A DNA stretch of 63,544 bases from Formivibrio sp. (GTDB lineage: Bacteria > Pseudomonadota > Gammaproteobacteria > Burkholderiales > Chitinibacteraceae): NCBI GenBank assembly GCA_031291275.1, contig JARLJJ010000500.1, positions 1-63,544 on the forward strand, given 5' to 3'. Below the pieces are notes generated by a model. The model was not told where the DNA came from, made no database searches, and saw only the letters and a program-made list of their open reading frames with translations. Made by a program: the position numbers and the translations under genes. How positions within the stretch are numbered: the stretch's first letter is position 1; each line of letters starts with the position of its first letter. Of this stretch, positions 10,215-19,995 are shown in pieces.

Positions 10215-10538
10215 TTACTGGTTGGATTCTCCAAGCATGCCGAATTCCACGGGAGTCTTGACGTAGAAGAGGTGAACGTCTTCAAGGGTGAGGCGCTCAA
10301 ACAAAATTTCAGACTCCGCGAGGGTTACCACCATGACAATCTCAATGGGCTGATCGGCGAGATCGAAAAAACGCGCCGAATGCAGATGATGATGGCGCCC
10401 GATGCCTTCGCCGCCGGAAAATAAAGTGGCTCCCTGCAATCCGAGTTCCTTGGCAAGATGCACCAGCCAATCGCCCAGGGCCATGCCTTTGTGCCGCCGG
10501 TCTTGTTGGGTAAAGAAAGTGAGTTGATAGCCTTGCAT
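10215..10538 (-). CDS. DUF190 domain-containing protein
   Basis: A 107-residue PII-like DUF190 protein (FSGGEGIGRHHHLHSARFFDLADQPIEI core). DUF190 genes commonly accompany fluoride exporters of the CrcB/FluC family, as here. It follows fluC by 16 bases on the same strand and is presumably co-transcribed. The family resembles PII signalling proteins, so a regulatory role on the exporter is possible but unproven. Confidence 0.85.
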   Translation of the reverse strand: MQGYQLTFFTQQDRRHKGMALGDWLVHLAKELGLQGATLFSGGEGIGRHHHLHSARFFDLADQPIEIVMVVTLAESEILFERLTLEDVHLFYVKTPVEFGMLGESNQ

Positions 10539-10554
10539 GGTGAATACCTCCAGG

Positions 10555-10938
10555 TCAGATGCCTTTGAGTAGGGCGACGGTGGCCAGGCCGAGCAAGGTC
10601 ATGATCAGCGAGCCCCCGACATGGACGGAAATAGCCAGCGCCGCCCAGCCCAGCCGACCCTCTTGCAGCAATGTCGTCACTTCGGCTGAAAACGTTGAAA
10701 ACGTGGTCAGTCCGCCAAGGAAGCCCGTGATGACCATCAAACGCCATTCCGGTGCCAGGCCGGCGTGACTGGAAAAGAAGGCGATGGCCACGCCGATCAG
10801 ATATCCCCCCAGCATATTCGCCAGCCATGTTCCCAGCGGAATGGTGGGAAATAAGGCATTAAATGCCGTGCCGAGCATCCAGCGCAACACAGCGCCTGCC
10901 GATGCTCCCAAGCTAATGACAATTATGGGACGAATCAC
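10555..10938 (-). CDS. fluC: Fluoride efflux transporter FluC/CrcB
   Basis: A 127-residue four-helix membrane protein of the Fluc dual-topology fluoride channel family. Diagnostic segments are [13 protein letters not shown] near the N-terminus and [15 protein letters not shown] in helix 3. The start is GTG at 10938, supported by an AAGGAG ribosome site seven bases upstream. ATG is not available in a sensible position. I looked upstream (10939-11089) for the crcB fluoride riboswitch and did not find a convincing one. Confidence 0.92.
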   Translation of the reverse strand: MIRPIIVISLGASAGAVLRWMLGTAFNALFPTIPLGTWLANMLGGYLIGVAIAFFSSHAGLAPEWRLMVITGFLGGLTTFSTFSAEVTTLLQEGRLGWAALAISVHVGGSLIMTLLGLATVALLKGI

Positions 10939-11089
10939 TGACTTCTCCTTGCATTCAAGCCCAGCGGGCGGGCGATTGCCATGACGTCTTCTGCATTACG
11001 GTGACATTTGGATCGGGGTTATGCCACGGTGGGTACGCCAGATTGCCCGAGATTGTAAGTCAATCGCCCATGCGTCGTGTAGGCGGTGG

Positions 11090-12346
11090 TTACAAAAACA
11101 AGGGAATCAGGCCGGCAGCCGCCAATCCAAGCAGCAAGCACAAGCTTTGTTTGCCTGTGTCACGCGGGGATAGTGCAAAGGCATAGACGCCCTTGGCGAC
11201 ATTATTACTTGCCGCTGCGATCAGGATGCTGGACGACGCCAGTTGCAAGCTGGGCAGGGTTGCCGCCGCTTGGGTCATGCCCATGATGAACGGATCGACA
11301 TCGGTGATCCCCATGACGCCAGCCAGGGTGTAGACGCCTGTTTTCCCCAGGTATTCGATTGCCACGTGCGTAGCGACCAGCATGGCCAGAAAGAGCACGG
11401 AAAAAAGAAAGGCCGCACTGATTTCCAGCGGATTTTTGGGCTCGAACTCCCTGGCTACCTGTTCCGTACTGGGGTCGGTTTTTCGGGACCATAACCAGCC
11501 GGTACACATGGCCAGCGCAGCCAGCACGATAAACGGCAGGGCCAGTTTTTGCATCAGCGCCTGGTTGAACAAGGCCAATAAAACGGTCAGCCTCAGATAC
11601 ATCATCCCTGAGGCGATCAGGATGCCACCGGCAAACAGGTGGGGCCGATCTTCGCGCTTTGCGCGGCGGGCAAGGACCACGGTGGTAACGGTGGAGGAAT
11701 AGGCGCCACCGAATAGTGCTGCCAGAATGACCCCGCCCTGGCCTTTGGTCACCCGCTGAAGCACATAGCTGCCATAGGAAACGGCGCTTACTGCAACCAC
11801 CACGAGCCAGGTCTTGAAGGGGTTGATCTGGAACTGGCTGAATTGCTTGTCGGGCAGCAGCGGCAGAATCACCGCGGACAGCAGCAGGAATTTGGCAAAG
11901 GTAAGAATATCTGTCGTTTCGATGCGCTTCGCCAAATCTTCAAGTCCAACCTTGAGCTCCAGCAAAAGCAGGCTGGCCACGGTAATCGTGGTGGCGATCC
12001 AGAACATATCGCGATAGACCAGTGCGCCCACCAGATAGGTGACCAGTCCGGACATCTCGGAAGTGATGCCGGAATAGCCGGAGGATGCGAGTTTATGCCA
12101 GTAGGACATCAGCAAAAAACCGCCGACCACGGCAAAGCAAAGCGCCTGGGGCAAGAGTTCGCCGCCGGAGAGTTGGGCCATGGAATAGCCGATCAACCCA
12201 ATCAGTGGCAGCGTGCGCACCCCGCCATAGGAGGAACGGCCATCGCTGCCTTTGCGCTCTTCCCGCTCCAGCCCGATAAGAAAAGACAGGAACAACACGA
12301 AAAGGATATGTACCCCTTCCGGGGGGAGCCATTCAAAATAGTTCAT
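11090..12346 (-). CDS. MgtC/SapB and DUF4010 integral membrane protein
   Basis: A membrane protein of about 418 residues with an N-terminal MgtC/SapB-like region (LSFLIGLEREERKG and YGGVRTLPLIGLIGY) and a long multi-helix DUF4010 region including GGAYSSTVTTVVLARRAK and a C-terminal GITDVDPFIMGMTQ segment. MgtC relatives modulate magnesium-related physiology. The function of this fused form is not established. ATG at 12346 is preferred over the upstream in-frame ATG at 12385 because GAGAG precedes it at a suitable distance. Confidence 0.8.
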   Translation of the reverse strand: MNYFEWLPPEGVHILFVLFLSFLIGLEREERKGSDGRSSYGGVRTLPLIGLIGYSMAQLSGGELLPQALCFAVVGGFLLMSYWHKLASSGYSGITSEMSGLVTYLVGALVYRDMFWIATTITVASLLLLELKVGLEDLAKRIETTDILTFAKFLLLSAVILPLLPDKQFSQFQINPFKTWLVVVAVSAVSYGSYVLQRVTKGQGGVILAALFGGAYSSTVTTVVLARRAKREDRPHLFAGGILIASGMMYLRLTVLLALFNQALMQKLALPFIVLAALAMCTGWLWSRKTDPSTEQVAREFEPKNPLEISAAFLFSVLFLAMLVATHVAIEYLGKTGVYTLAGVMGITDVDPFIMGMTQAAATLPSLQLASSSILIAAASNNVAKGVYAFALSPRDTGKQSLCLLLGLAAAGLIPLFL

Positions 12347-12507
12347 GCCATCTCTCGAAAAAAGATTGGGGTCAAGACGGATCAATATACCCGATTGCTG
12401 CAGCGATATTTCATGCTATGCCGTGGCATGACGGGAGACAACAAAAAACCCGCACGGGCAGAGGCTGTGCAGGGTGATATTTCTGTCCGGTGGAACACGG
12501 TTTGACG

Positions 12508-13473
12508 TTAACGCGGCGCGGTTTCGTTCCCCTGAAAGGTTTTTCGCCAAGCCGTGGGAGAAACCTTGAACATTTTGCCAAAGTGCAGCCGCAGCGAAAC
12601 CGGGGAACCGAATCCTGTGATGTTTGCGATGTGGTCGATCGATTGATGGGTGGTTTCCAGCAGGCGCTGGCATAGCGCCAAGCGTTCACGCAGGAGCCAA
12701 TCGTTTACGGTGGTGCCGGTCAGTTGACGGAAGTGGCGGGTAAATGTCCGACGGCTCATCAGCGATTTTTCAGCCAGCCTATCCAGGCTGTGCTGCTCGT
12801 GCAAATGGGCACGCATCCAGTCGAGCAGGCTGGAAAGGCGCGAATCACGCGAGGTTGCCGGTAATGGTTGTTCGATGAACTGGGCTTGGCCGCCTTGGCG
12901 ATGCGGCGGCATGACCAATTGACGTGCGATGCGGTTGGCCGTTGCTGTGTCGTACTGCTGGCGCAACAGATGCAGGCAACAGTCGAGGCCGGCAGAGGTG
13001 CCGGCTGAAGTCAGAATGCGGTCGTCGTCCACGTACAGCACATCGGCATCCAACTGGACGCCGGGGAAGCGCTTGGCGAAATCCTGCGCCCAGGCCCAGT
13101 GCGTGGTGGCCTTGCGCCCTTCCAGTAGCCCTGCCTCGGCGAGCACAAATGCACCCAGACACAGTCCGACCAGTTGCGCTCCGCGCCGATGGGCTGCCAC
13201 CAAGGCATCGAGCAAGGGCTGCGGAGGCCGCTCATTCGGATCGCGCCAGCTCGGCACGATCACGGTCTGGGCGGTTTCCAGCGCTTCCAGACCGTGATCG
13301 ACCACGATGCTGAATCCGGCAGAGGTGATCAAAGGGCTGGCTTCAAATGCACAAACCCGTAGCTCTAGCCCGGGATTGACCGGCAAGGATTCACTGAATA
13401 CCAGGCAGGGTACCGATAGATGAAACGGGCTGATCTGGTTGAATGCCACGACCGCGATCTTCTGATTTTTCAT
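12508..13473 (-). CDS. GlxA-family transcriptional regulator (DJ-1/PfpI-like plus AraC HTH)
   Basis: About 321 residues. An N-terminal DJ-1/PfpI-like sensor domain carries the nucleophile-elbow segment VGLCLGAFVLAEAGLL, and a C-terminal AraC/XylS double helix-turn-helix ends in the signature ITGFGSPVSLRLHFGKMFKVSP. ATG at 13473 is chosen over GTG at 13485. Neither has a strong ribosome site. The gene is divergent from an isochorismatase-family hydrolase 121 bases away, so it probably controls that gene and itself from the shared intergenic region. Confidence 0.88.
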   Translation of the reverse strand: MKNQKIAVVAFNQISPFHLSVPCLVFSESLPVNPGLELRVCAFEASPLITSAGFSIVVDHGLEALETAQTVIVPSWRDPNERPPQPLLDALVAAHRRGAQLVGLCLGAFVLAEAGLLEGRKATTHWAWAQDFAKRFPGVQLDADVLYVDDDRILTSAGTSAGLDCCLHLLRQQYDTATANRIARQLVMPPHRQGGQAQFIEQPLPATSRDSRLSSLLDWMRAHLHEQHSLDRLAEKSLMSRRTFTRHFRQLTGTTVNDWLLRERLALCQRLLETTHQSIDHIANITGFGSPVSLRLHFGKMFKVSPTAWRKTFQGNETAPR

Positions 13474-13594
13474 GGACTTGTTCACTAATGCTGTATTGGC
13501 CCAATGTTATCGAAGATTGTCATTCGGGTCACTCATGGCTGCGGCGTTGCTCCGTGAATAATCGGGCCATCATCAACCCACCGAGAATTTCATC

Positions 13595-14230
13595 ATGCCC
13601 AAGCAACCGAAACGCGCCCTGATTGTGATCGATGTGCAAAACGAATATGTCGGCGGAAACCTGCGCATCGAGTACCCGGATGTGCAGCAATCGCTGGCCA
13701 ATATCGGCAAAGCCATGGATGCCGCCCAGGCAGCCGGTATTCCGGTGGTGGTGGTCCAGCATCTTTCGCCCGAAACCGCCCCGATCTTTGCCCGTGGCAG
13801 CCAAATGGCCGAGCTGCATCCACTGGTCGCCACACGGCATCGCGATCATCTGGTCGAGAAAAAGATGGCCAGCGCGCTAACCGGCACGGATCTGGGCAAT
13901 TGGTTGCGCGTACGGAGCATCGATACCTTGAGTGTGGTCGGCTATATGACGCACAACTGTGACGATTCCACCGTGCGCCAGGCCAAGCATGAAGGCTGGA
14001 ATGTGGAACTATTGCATGACGCGGCCGGGTCTGTGCCCTATGCCAATGCCTTGGGTTCGGCAACTGCCGAAGAAATTCACCGGGTATTTACCGTGGTAAT
14101 GCATACAGGGTTTGCCGCGGTAGTGAGCACGACGGAATGGTTGCATGCCGTTGAAAGCGGTGAAGCGCTGCTGGCCGACAGCATCTACCAATCCAATCAG
14201 CGGGTGGTGACAGGGAAACGCACTCAATAA
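13595..14230 (+). CDS. Isochorismatase-family cysteine hydrolase
   Basis: A 211-residue hydrolase of the isochorismatase fold with D13 (ALIVIDVQNEY), a lysine in HLVEKKMAS (K89/K90) and the nucleophile C122 (YMTHNCDDST) forming the expected triad. It is longer than the family member at 5308 and only distantly similar. The pairing with a divergent GlxA-type regulator is common for this hydrolase group, suggesting substrate-induced expression. The substrate is unknown. Confidence 0.86.
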   Translation: MPKQPKRALIVIDVQNEYVGGNLRIEYPDVQQSLANIGKAMDAAQAAGIPVVVVQHLSPETAPIFARGSQMAELHPLVATRHRDHLVEKKMASALTGTDLGNWLRVRSIDTLSVVGYMTHNCDDSTVRQAKHEGWNVELLHDAAGSVPYANALGSATAEEIHRVFTVVMHTGFAAVVSTTEWLHAVESGEALLADSIYQSNQRVVTGKRTQ

Positions 14231-14260
14231 ATCCCCCGGTTTTATCGGAGGGATTTATTG
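14225..14260. terminator. Bidirectional terminator between isochorismatase gene and hsdR
   Basis: An 11-bp inverted repeat, CAATAAATCCC and its complement GGGATTTATTG, encloses a short loop and overlaps the stop codon of the upstream gene. AT-rich flanks on both sides allow it to work in both directions for the converging genes. Confidence 0.7.
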
Positions 14261-14318
14261 GTCGCGGAAGGTTTTTTGCGTCATTTGGCTACGCCGCAAT
14301 AAGCCGGTGGGGCATTGC

Positions 14319-17300
14319 TTAGGTGCCCGTCGCAACCCAGCTCTCGGACAAACGTTCCGCCTGTTCCAGTACCAGACGGATGGCCTCTTCCTGCATATCC
14401 GGTGGGTACTTGTAGCGGCGCAGGGTGATGCGCACCAGATTGCGTAGCCGGGCGCGGATACTTTCGCGCTTTTGCCAATCCACCGACGTACTGTTGCGCA
14501 GTTTTTCGGTGATTTCAACCGCGATCTTTTTCAGCGCGTCATCGCCCAATTCACGCACGGCGCTCTCGTTGTCTGCCAGTGCATCGTAAAAAGCGAGCTC
14601 GGAATCGTTCAAGTCGAGCGAGTCGCCGCGCTTGGCCGCTTCGCGAAATTCCTTGGCCATTTCGATCAGCTCTTCGATGACCTGAGCGCTTTCGATCGCC
14701 CGGCTGCGGTAGCGGTTCAATGCGGCTTGCAGGCGTTCACTGAATTTGCGTTCCAGCACTACATTGGTTCGCGCACGTGATTTCACCTGGTCATTAAGCA
14801 GTTTTTGTAGCAGCTCCACCGCGAAATTGCGTTGGGGTAACTGGCGCACTTCTTCGAGGAAAGCGTCCGACAAAATGCCGATGTCTGGCCGATCCAGCCC
14901 CGCCAGTTTGAAAATATCTTCTACCCCTTCGGCTACCACTGCATTGTCCAGAATCTGCTTGAGTACGGCGTTGCGGCCCTCCTCAGAGAGTTTGGAATCC
15001 GATGTCGTGGCCTTGGCAATCACCGCCTTGATCGCCTGGAAGAAAGCGATTTCTTCGCGCAGCGCGGCCGCTTCATCCAGTGTGCCGCAGAGCGAGAAGG
15101 CCTTGGTGATGGCCAGCACTACGTCGGCCCAACGTTTTTTGCCATCCGCCAGTCCCAGCACAAAGTTGGCGGCTGGCAGCAGGAGCACGGCAGCCTGTAC
15201 GCGATAAGCGCGGAAATCGAAGCCGTGCAGCACATTGCGCGCCACACCCATCAACTCCTGCAACTTGGCCAGTGCTTCGGCCGCGTCCAGCGTGGGTTGA
15301 CCCTTGCCTTTGCTTTCGGTGTAGGTACGTAGTGCGCTGCGCAGCTCGGCGGCAATGCCGATGTAATCCACCACCAGACCACCTTCCTTGTCGCGGAACA
15401 CGCGGTTCACGCGGGCGATGGCCTGCATCAGATTGTGGTCGCGCATGGGTTTGTCGATGTACATGGTGTGCAGGCAGGGCACATCGAAACCGGTCAGCCA
15501 CATGTCGCGCACGATCACCAGCTTGAGCGGATCGGCCGCATCCTTGAAGCGTCGTTCCAGTAGCTTCTTGGTTGCTGTGTTGTAGATGTGGGGCTGCAGC
15601 AACGCAGTGTCCGCTGCCGAGCCGGTCATCACCACCTTGATCGCGCCTTGAGTGGGATCGGAGCCGTGCCAAGCGGGCCGCAGGGCGATGATGGCCTGGT
15701 AGAGCCGGGCGCAGATTTCGCGGCTCATCGCCACGATCATGCCCTTGCCCTCCACCGCCTCGTTGCGCGCCTCGAAGTGCCGCACGATGTCGGCTGCCAC
15801 CTGATCAATGCGCGGCTGCGCGCCGACCAGTTTTTCCAGCGCAGCCCAGCGCGTTTTTTCGGATTCCTTCAGCGCCGCGTCTTCCTCGTCCTCGAACACT
15901 TCTTCCACGTCGGCGTTGAGATGCTCCATCTCGGCCGGGTTAAGATCCAGCTTGGCCAGGCGGCTCTCGTAGAAGATCGGTACCGTGGCACCGTCGTCCA
16001 CCGCATCCTGAATGTCGTAGATGCTCACGTAATCGCCGAATACGGCGCGCGTATCGTTGTCTGTGCCTTCAATCGGCGTGCCGGTGAAGCCGACGAAGGT
16101 GGCGTTCTTCAGCGCATCGCGCAGATGCTTGGCGAAACCGTATTTATAACGACCAGTTTTCTTGTCCAGCACCGCGCGGAAGCCGTATTGCGAACGATGC
16201 GCCTCGTCGGCGATGACCACGATATTGGTGCGATCCGAGAGCTGGGGGAATACGTCCTCGCCTGCCTCCGGCGTGAATTTCTGCACCGTGGTGAAAATAA
16301 TGCCGCCCGAAGGCCGATCAGCCAGCAAGGCGCGCAGCTCGTCACGGTTGCCCGCCTGTTGCGGCAGTTCGCGCAGCAAGCTGCGAGCGCCGACGAAGGT
16401 CTGGAACAGCTGGCCGTCCAGATCGTTGCGGTCGGTCACCACGACGAGCGTCGGGTTCTGCATTTCTTTTTGCTGCATCAGCTTGGCCGCGAAACACACC
16501 ATCGAGATGCTCTTGCCCGAACCCTGCGTGTGCCAGACGATGCCGCCCATACGCGAACCGGGCTTGACCCGATTCGCATAGTCGGCCCACTGTTCCTGCG
16601 CCGTGTTTGCTGGCGCTTGGGTTGCTGCGATCACCGCCGCTTTCACTGCCGCGCGCACCGCGTGGAACTGGTGATAAGCCGCGATCTTCTTCACCAACTG
16701 GCCGTCGGCCATCTCGAACAGCACGAAATAGCGCAGGTAATCGAGCAGCAGCGCGGGCGCAAGGAAACCGCGCACCACCTTCTCCAGTTCGAACTCCAGC
16801 AGTGGCCGGTCGTTTTCGTTCTTCACCGTGCGCCAGGGCAAAAAGCGTTCGAAGCTGGCGGTGAGCGAACCCACGCGCGCCTGCAAACCGTCGGATGCCA
16901 CCAGCGCCGCGTTGAACACGAAAAGGTCGGTGATCTCTTCCTTGTAGGTTTGCAACTGGTGGAACGCATCCTTGATGCCCACTTGTTCCGCCGCCAGATT
17001 CTTCAGCTCGATCACCGCAATGGGCAGGCCGTTGATGAAGCAGACGAGATCTGGCCGGCGCGGCTGTTTGCAGCCCTGGATCGTGAACTGATTCACCACC
17101 AGAAAGCGGTTGCGTTCCGGATTTTCAAAGTCCACCAACACCACCCGGTCGCCGCGCCGCTCGCCGTCAATCTCCACTTCCACCAGCACGCCGCCCACCA
17201 GCGCCTCGTGAAAAGCGCGGTTGCTCTGGATCAGCGAAGGGTGCTCCGGCTTGGCTAACTGGTGCGCCACCTCGTCCAGCACGCTGCTGGGTATTTGCGG

Positions 17301-17468
17301 GTTCAGCCGCGCCAGCGCTTCGCGCAACTCGCCTTGCAGCAGCACCTGGCGATAGTCGCTACGCTCAGGGCTGTCACTGTCCGGTGCGATGTCGGGGCCA
17401 GCGCGGTAGTCCCAGCCGGTGTCCTTAAACCAGGTGAGGGCGAGTTTTTCGAGGTCGGATTCGGTCAT
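14319..17468 (-). CDS. hsdR: Type I restriction endonuclease subunit R
   Basis: The 1049-residue translocase/nuclease subunit. The N-terminal PD-(D/E)XK nuclease region is visible as [19 protein letters not shown]. It is followed by SF2 helicase motifs: Walker A in [17 protein letters not shown] as [19 protein letters not shown] and the later [12 protein letters not shown] and QAIARVNR. Length is normal and no interruption is seen. It starts 12 bases after hsdS, so hsdM, yhcG, hsdS and hsdR read as one minus-strand operon. HsdR cuts DNA at a distance after ATP-driven translocation. Confidence 0.96.
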   Translation of the reverse strand: MTESDLEKLALTWFKDTGWDYRAGPDIAPDSDSPERSDYRQVLLQGELREALARLNPQIPSSVLDEVAHQLAKPEHPSLIQSNRAFHEALVGGVLVEVEIDGERRGDRVVLVDFENPERNRFLVVNQFTIQGCKQPRRPDLVCFINGLPIAVIELKNLAAEQVGIKDAFHQLQTYKEEITDLFVFNAALVASDGLQARVGSLTASFERFLPWRTVKNENDRPLLEFELEKVVRGFLAPALLLDYLRYFVLFEMADGQLVKKIAAYHQFHAVRAAVKAAVIAATQAPANTAQEQWADYANRVKPGSRMGGIVWHTQGSGKSISMVCFAAKLMQQKEMQNPTLVVVTDRNDLDGQLFQTFVGARSLLRELPQQAGNRDELRALLADRPSGGIIFTTVQKFTPEAGEDVFPQLSDRTNIVVIADEAHRSQYGFRAVLDKKTGRYKYGFAKHLRDALKNATFVGFTGTPIEGTDNDTRAVFGDYVSIYDIQDAVDDGATVPIFYESRLAKLDLNPAEMEHLNADVEEVFEDEEDAALKESEKTRWAALEKLVGAQPRIDQVAADIVRHFEARNEAVEGKGMIVAMSREICARLYQAIIALRPAWHGSDPTQGAIKVVMTGSAADTALLQPHIYNTATKKLLERRFKDAADPLKLVIVRDMWLTGFDVPCLHTMYIDKPMRDHNLMQAIARVNRVFRDKEGGLVVDYIGIAAELRSALRTYTESKGKGQPTLDAAEALAKLQELMGVARNVLHGFDFRAYRVQAAVLLLPAANFVLGLADGKKRWADVVLAITKAFSLCGTLDEAAALREEIAFFQAIKAVIAKATTSDSKLSEEGRNAVLKQILDNAVVAEGVEDIFKLAGLDRPDIGILSDAFLEEVRQLPQRNFAVELLQKLLNDQVKSRARTNVVLERKFSERLQAALNRYRSRAIESAQVIEELIEMAKEFREAAKRGDSLDLNDSELAFYDALADNESAVRELGDDALKKIAVEITEKLRNSTSVDWQKRESIRARLRNLVRITLRRYKYPPDMQEEAIRLVLEQAERLSESWVATGT

Positions 17469-17480
17469 GGGCCTTCCCTG

Positions 17481-18797
17481 TCAGGCTTGGGTTGAGTGGA
17501 CTGGCAGGTCGCCGGAGAGGAGTTTGGGCAGGAGCGTGTCACGCATCTCGCCAAGCGATTTCGACTCAAAAATTGCCGAATTCATGAGCCCAAGAATCGT
17601 CAAAATTTGAGCGCTGTATTGTTCGGTTATTGCTGATGTAGGTAGCGGAATCCGATACGCCGACATTTCCTTCCAGCTTGTGCGGGGCATTTTTGTGCCT
17701 GTCGATCCGGCATTTGTATGCTCAACAAATGCAACGCTAGATATATGGCCCAACACCACACCAAACCACGCTTCTGACTTTGGAGCGACAACCAATATGT
17801 CTGTCGAGCAAACCCCGGCCAAGGGGGCCACGCCGACTTTATGGAAATACGGGCGCAGCTTTCCAAAGAGGATTTCGCCTTTTTGGAACTCGAATTTATT
17901 GCTTTCAAGACCGTTCCCATATCCCCAGTCTGATAGCGCAATACTGCGCCGTGGCATATGTTCCAGCGCGATGTAAGGCGTGGTCGGTGAAATTTTGTCG
18001 GGTTGAATTCCGCGCTTTGGGTTGCTTGCCAGATCGCCAAGCGTTCCAACCGTCCACCCCGTCGGAATCTCCCCAAGCTCCGAGTCCTCGAAGCTGTCGG
18101 GAAACAGCGCGAGGAGTTCGGGGGTGAGGCCGAGGCGCTGGCAGATGGACTCGGCGCTCTCGCCGCTGGCCTTGGCGCGGACGGGATCGAAATCGACGAA
18201 CCAGGACTGGAAGATAGCGCGGGCCATGGCTTCCAGCGTTTCGTTCATGCTGCGGTTGAGTTCGATTTTGTCGTCGAGAGTGCCTAGGTATCGAGCAATG
18301 GCTTTTTGTTCATCAACCTCTTTTGGAATGCACAACGGCGTGTCGCGCAAAATCCCGAGGTTTGTGTGGGGAACACCTACCTGTATCGAGTTCTGGCGGA
18401 TGTACTCCTGTTGAGTCGGTGAACTGAACAGGTAATAAAGGAACAGGGAATCAGCCTTCTCTGGGTCAACGGTCAGCTTCATCTGGCTCTGTGACACAAC
18501 ATATTTCTCGTAGGGACTGTCCGGGACTAATGCCACTTGCCCCAATGTGCCACGCTGTGTAAAGACGATATCGCCTGGCCGAGCCATATTCGCAGACAGT
18601 GCTGCTGCTTTTTCTTTGGACACATACGCAAAATCGCCAGCTACCCAACGTCCGCCCATGTTTTGCCCGCGAATAACGGGCACACCATCATCGACATAGT
18701 CTTTAGACACGAGATTAGAGCCAAATGGTCCGCCGACGAGAGCGTTGCGTGAACTTGCTGCAATTTCGCCAACTGTGGTTTCGATCCACTCACTCAT
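17481..18797 (-). CDS. hsdS: Type I restriction-modification specificity subunit S
   Basis: A 438-residue HsdS with two target-recognition domains separated by conserved helices. The first ends near KEVDEQKAIARYLGTLDDKIELNRSMNETLEAMARAIFQSWFVDFDPV and the second begins ELGEIPTGWTVGTLGDLA, the typical repeat layout. ATG at 18797 (MSEWIETTVGEIAA) is chosen. It overlaps the end of the upstream yhcG gene by eight bases, indicating translational coupling. The recognition sequence cannot be predicted. The TRD region differs in base composition from hsdM and hsdR, as usual for these domains. Confidence 0.93.
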   Translation of the reverse strand: MSEWIETTVGEIAASSRNALVGGPFGSNLVSKDYVDDGVPVIRGQNMGGRWVAGDFAYVSKEKAAALSANMARPGDIVFTQRGTLGQVALVPDSPYEKYVVSQSQMKLTVDPEKADSLFLYYLFSSPTQQEYIRQNSIQVGVPHTNLGILRDTPLCIPKEVDEQKAIARYLGTLDDKIELNRSMNETLEAMARAIFQSWFVDFDPVRAKASGESAESICQRLGLTPELLALFPDSFEDSELGEIPTGWTVGTLGDLASNPKRGIQPDKISPTTPYIALEHMPRRSIALSDWGYGNGLESNKFEFQKGEILFGKLRPYFHKVGVAPLAGVCSTDILVVAPKSEAWFGVVLGHISSVAFVEHTNAGSTGTKMPRTSWKEMSAYRIPLPTSAITEQYSAQILTILGLMNSAIFESKSLGEMRDTLLPKLLSGDLPVHSTQA

Positions 18798-19944
18798 CCC
18801 CACCCCCCAACTCTTCCACCGCCTTGTGCAAAAAGGCTGCCATCTCGGCCTTGCCCGGCAGTTGCACCTGGTAGCGTGACACAAAGAGCTGGTTGCTCAT
18901 GTCGGCCAGGGCGTACTGCACCAGCTCGGTGTTTTTGCGGGTGCACAGCAAGATGCCGATGGGAGGCTGGTCGCCCTCGGTCATGTGGTGTTGTTTGTAG
19001 TAGCTCACATAGGCGTTGAGCTGGCCCAGGTGTTCGTGGCTGAAGGCATCGTTCTTCAGTTCGATCAGCACATGGCACTTGAGGATACGGTGATAGAAGA
19101 CCAAGTCCACAAAGAAGTGCTCGCCGCCGATGAGCAGGCGTTTCTGGCAGGCCTCGAAGCAAAAGCCGTGGCCCAGCTCCAGCAGGAAGGCTTGCAGTTT
19201 GTCGAGCAGCGCATCTTCAAGATGGCTCTCGCTCATTACTTCGCGCGGTTTGAGGCCGAGGAATTCGAAAACGTAAGGGTCGCGGATGATCTGGAGGCTG
19301 CTGGCCTGTTCGGCGCCGCTGTTCGCCAGCGCGGCAAGAGCCGCCTTGTCGGTGGAGAGGCTGCTGCGCTGGTAGTACTGGGTGGCGATCTGGCGCTTGA
19401 GTTCGCGCACCGACCAGTTGCCGCGCAGGCATTCGGCTTCGTAGAAGCCGCGCTGCAGCGGGTCGCCCAACTGCAGTAACTCGGCAAAGTGCGAGAAAGA
19501 CAAGCGGTCAAGCAGCAGGTGCGCAGGCACTCTTGGGGCTTGTGATTCGGGAGACGCCATCTCCCGAATGCTGATGCCGGGCAATTTGGCGGACAGCGTC
19601 TGCCAAATTGGGTCAGGCAACAGTGTCCCCAGTGATTTGGCAGACGGCGTCTGCCAAATTTGCGGATAGGCCTGATAAAACTGCCGGTATTGCCGCAGGC
19701 TGCGAGCGGCGACACCGGAAACCTCTTCTTGGCTCAGGCGGGCGGACACCTCATCCATCAAGCGCGTGCCGTACTGGGCGCGGTCCGAGCCATTCTGTTC
19801 GAACTCGGCCAGGTAGCAACCAATGCACCAGTTGCGCAGGGTGAGGCTGATGTTGACGGCCCTGGCCGCTTGCTCGGCGAGGGCGGCATCGGTCTGCCGA
19901 ATGGCGGTGATCAAGCCAGTGAAGTCGATGGGTTGGGGGCCCAT
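18790..19944 (-). CDS. YhcG-family PDDEXK nuclease domain protein (DUF1016)
   Basis: About 384 residues. An N-terminal DUF1016 helical domain (RQYRQFYQAYPQIWQT) is joined to a C-terminal PD-(D/E)XK nuclease with FFVDLVFYHRILKCHVLIELKN. The gene sits between hsdM and hsdS in the same operon, a frequent location for this family, and its product may assist or fine-tune the restriction system. The interdomain linker holds three short related segments (IWQTPSAKS, IWQTLSAKL, IREMASPES) encoded by DNA palindromes. ATG at 19944 is preferred. A TTG start at 19986 would add 14 residues. Confidence 0.87.
   Translation of the reverse strand: MGPQPIDFTGLITAIRQTDAALAEQAARAVNISLTLRNWCIGCYLAEFEQNGSDRAQYGTRLMDEVSARLSQEEVSGVAARSLRQYRQFYQAYPQIWQTPSAKSLGTLLPDPIWQTLSAKLPGISIREMASPESQAPRVPAHLLLDRLSFSHFAELLQLGDPLQRGFYEAECLRGNWSVRELKRQIATQYYQRSSLSTDKAALAALANSGAEQASSLQIIRDPYVFEFLGLKPREVMSESHLEDALLDKLQAFLLELGHGFCFEACQKRLLIGGEHFFVDLVFYHRILKCHVLIELKNDAFSHEHLGQLNAYVSYYKQHHMTEGDQPPIGILLCTRKNTELVQYALADMSNQLFVSRYQVQLPGKAEMAAFLHKAVEELGGGDE
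19545..19659. repeat. Three palindromes inside the yhcG coding sequence
   Basis: 19545-19569 has perfect 10-bp arms ATTCGGGAGA / TCTCCCGAAT. 19582-19610 has 13-bp arms beginning CAATTTGGC with one G-T pair. 19635-19659 has perfect 11-bp arms ATTTGGCAGAC / GTCTGCCAAAT around GGC. The second and third are near copies of each other. Each encodes one of three related peptide segments in the protein linker. The reading frame is kept throughout. Confidence 0.9.
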
Positions 19945-19995
19945 GGCTAATACCGAACCGAAGTTGTGCAACGGCTCATTGCACAAGTGCGTGCA

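Noticed and set aside
10939-11089. Possible fluoride riboswitch upstream of fluC
   Set aside because: I read the minus strand for the conserved GGNGATGG...CGCC pseudoknot arrangement. Only a 9-base inverted pair (GGGCGATTG / CAATCGCCC) about 90 bases apart is present, and the conserved loop bases are missing.
14261-14318. An att copy marking the hsd operon as part of the same tRNA-Leu array
   Set aside because: I looked for tRNA-Leu 3' sequence beside hsdR and found none, so the restriction operon cannot be assigned to the tandem elements on this evidence.
15588-17258. A 556-codon open frame on the plus strand opposite hsdR
   Set aside because: Its sequence is rich in His, Arg and Gln with no recognisable domain. 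It is the antisense shadow of the GC-rich hsdR gene, whose motifs are complete.
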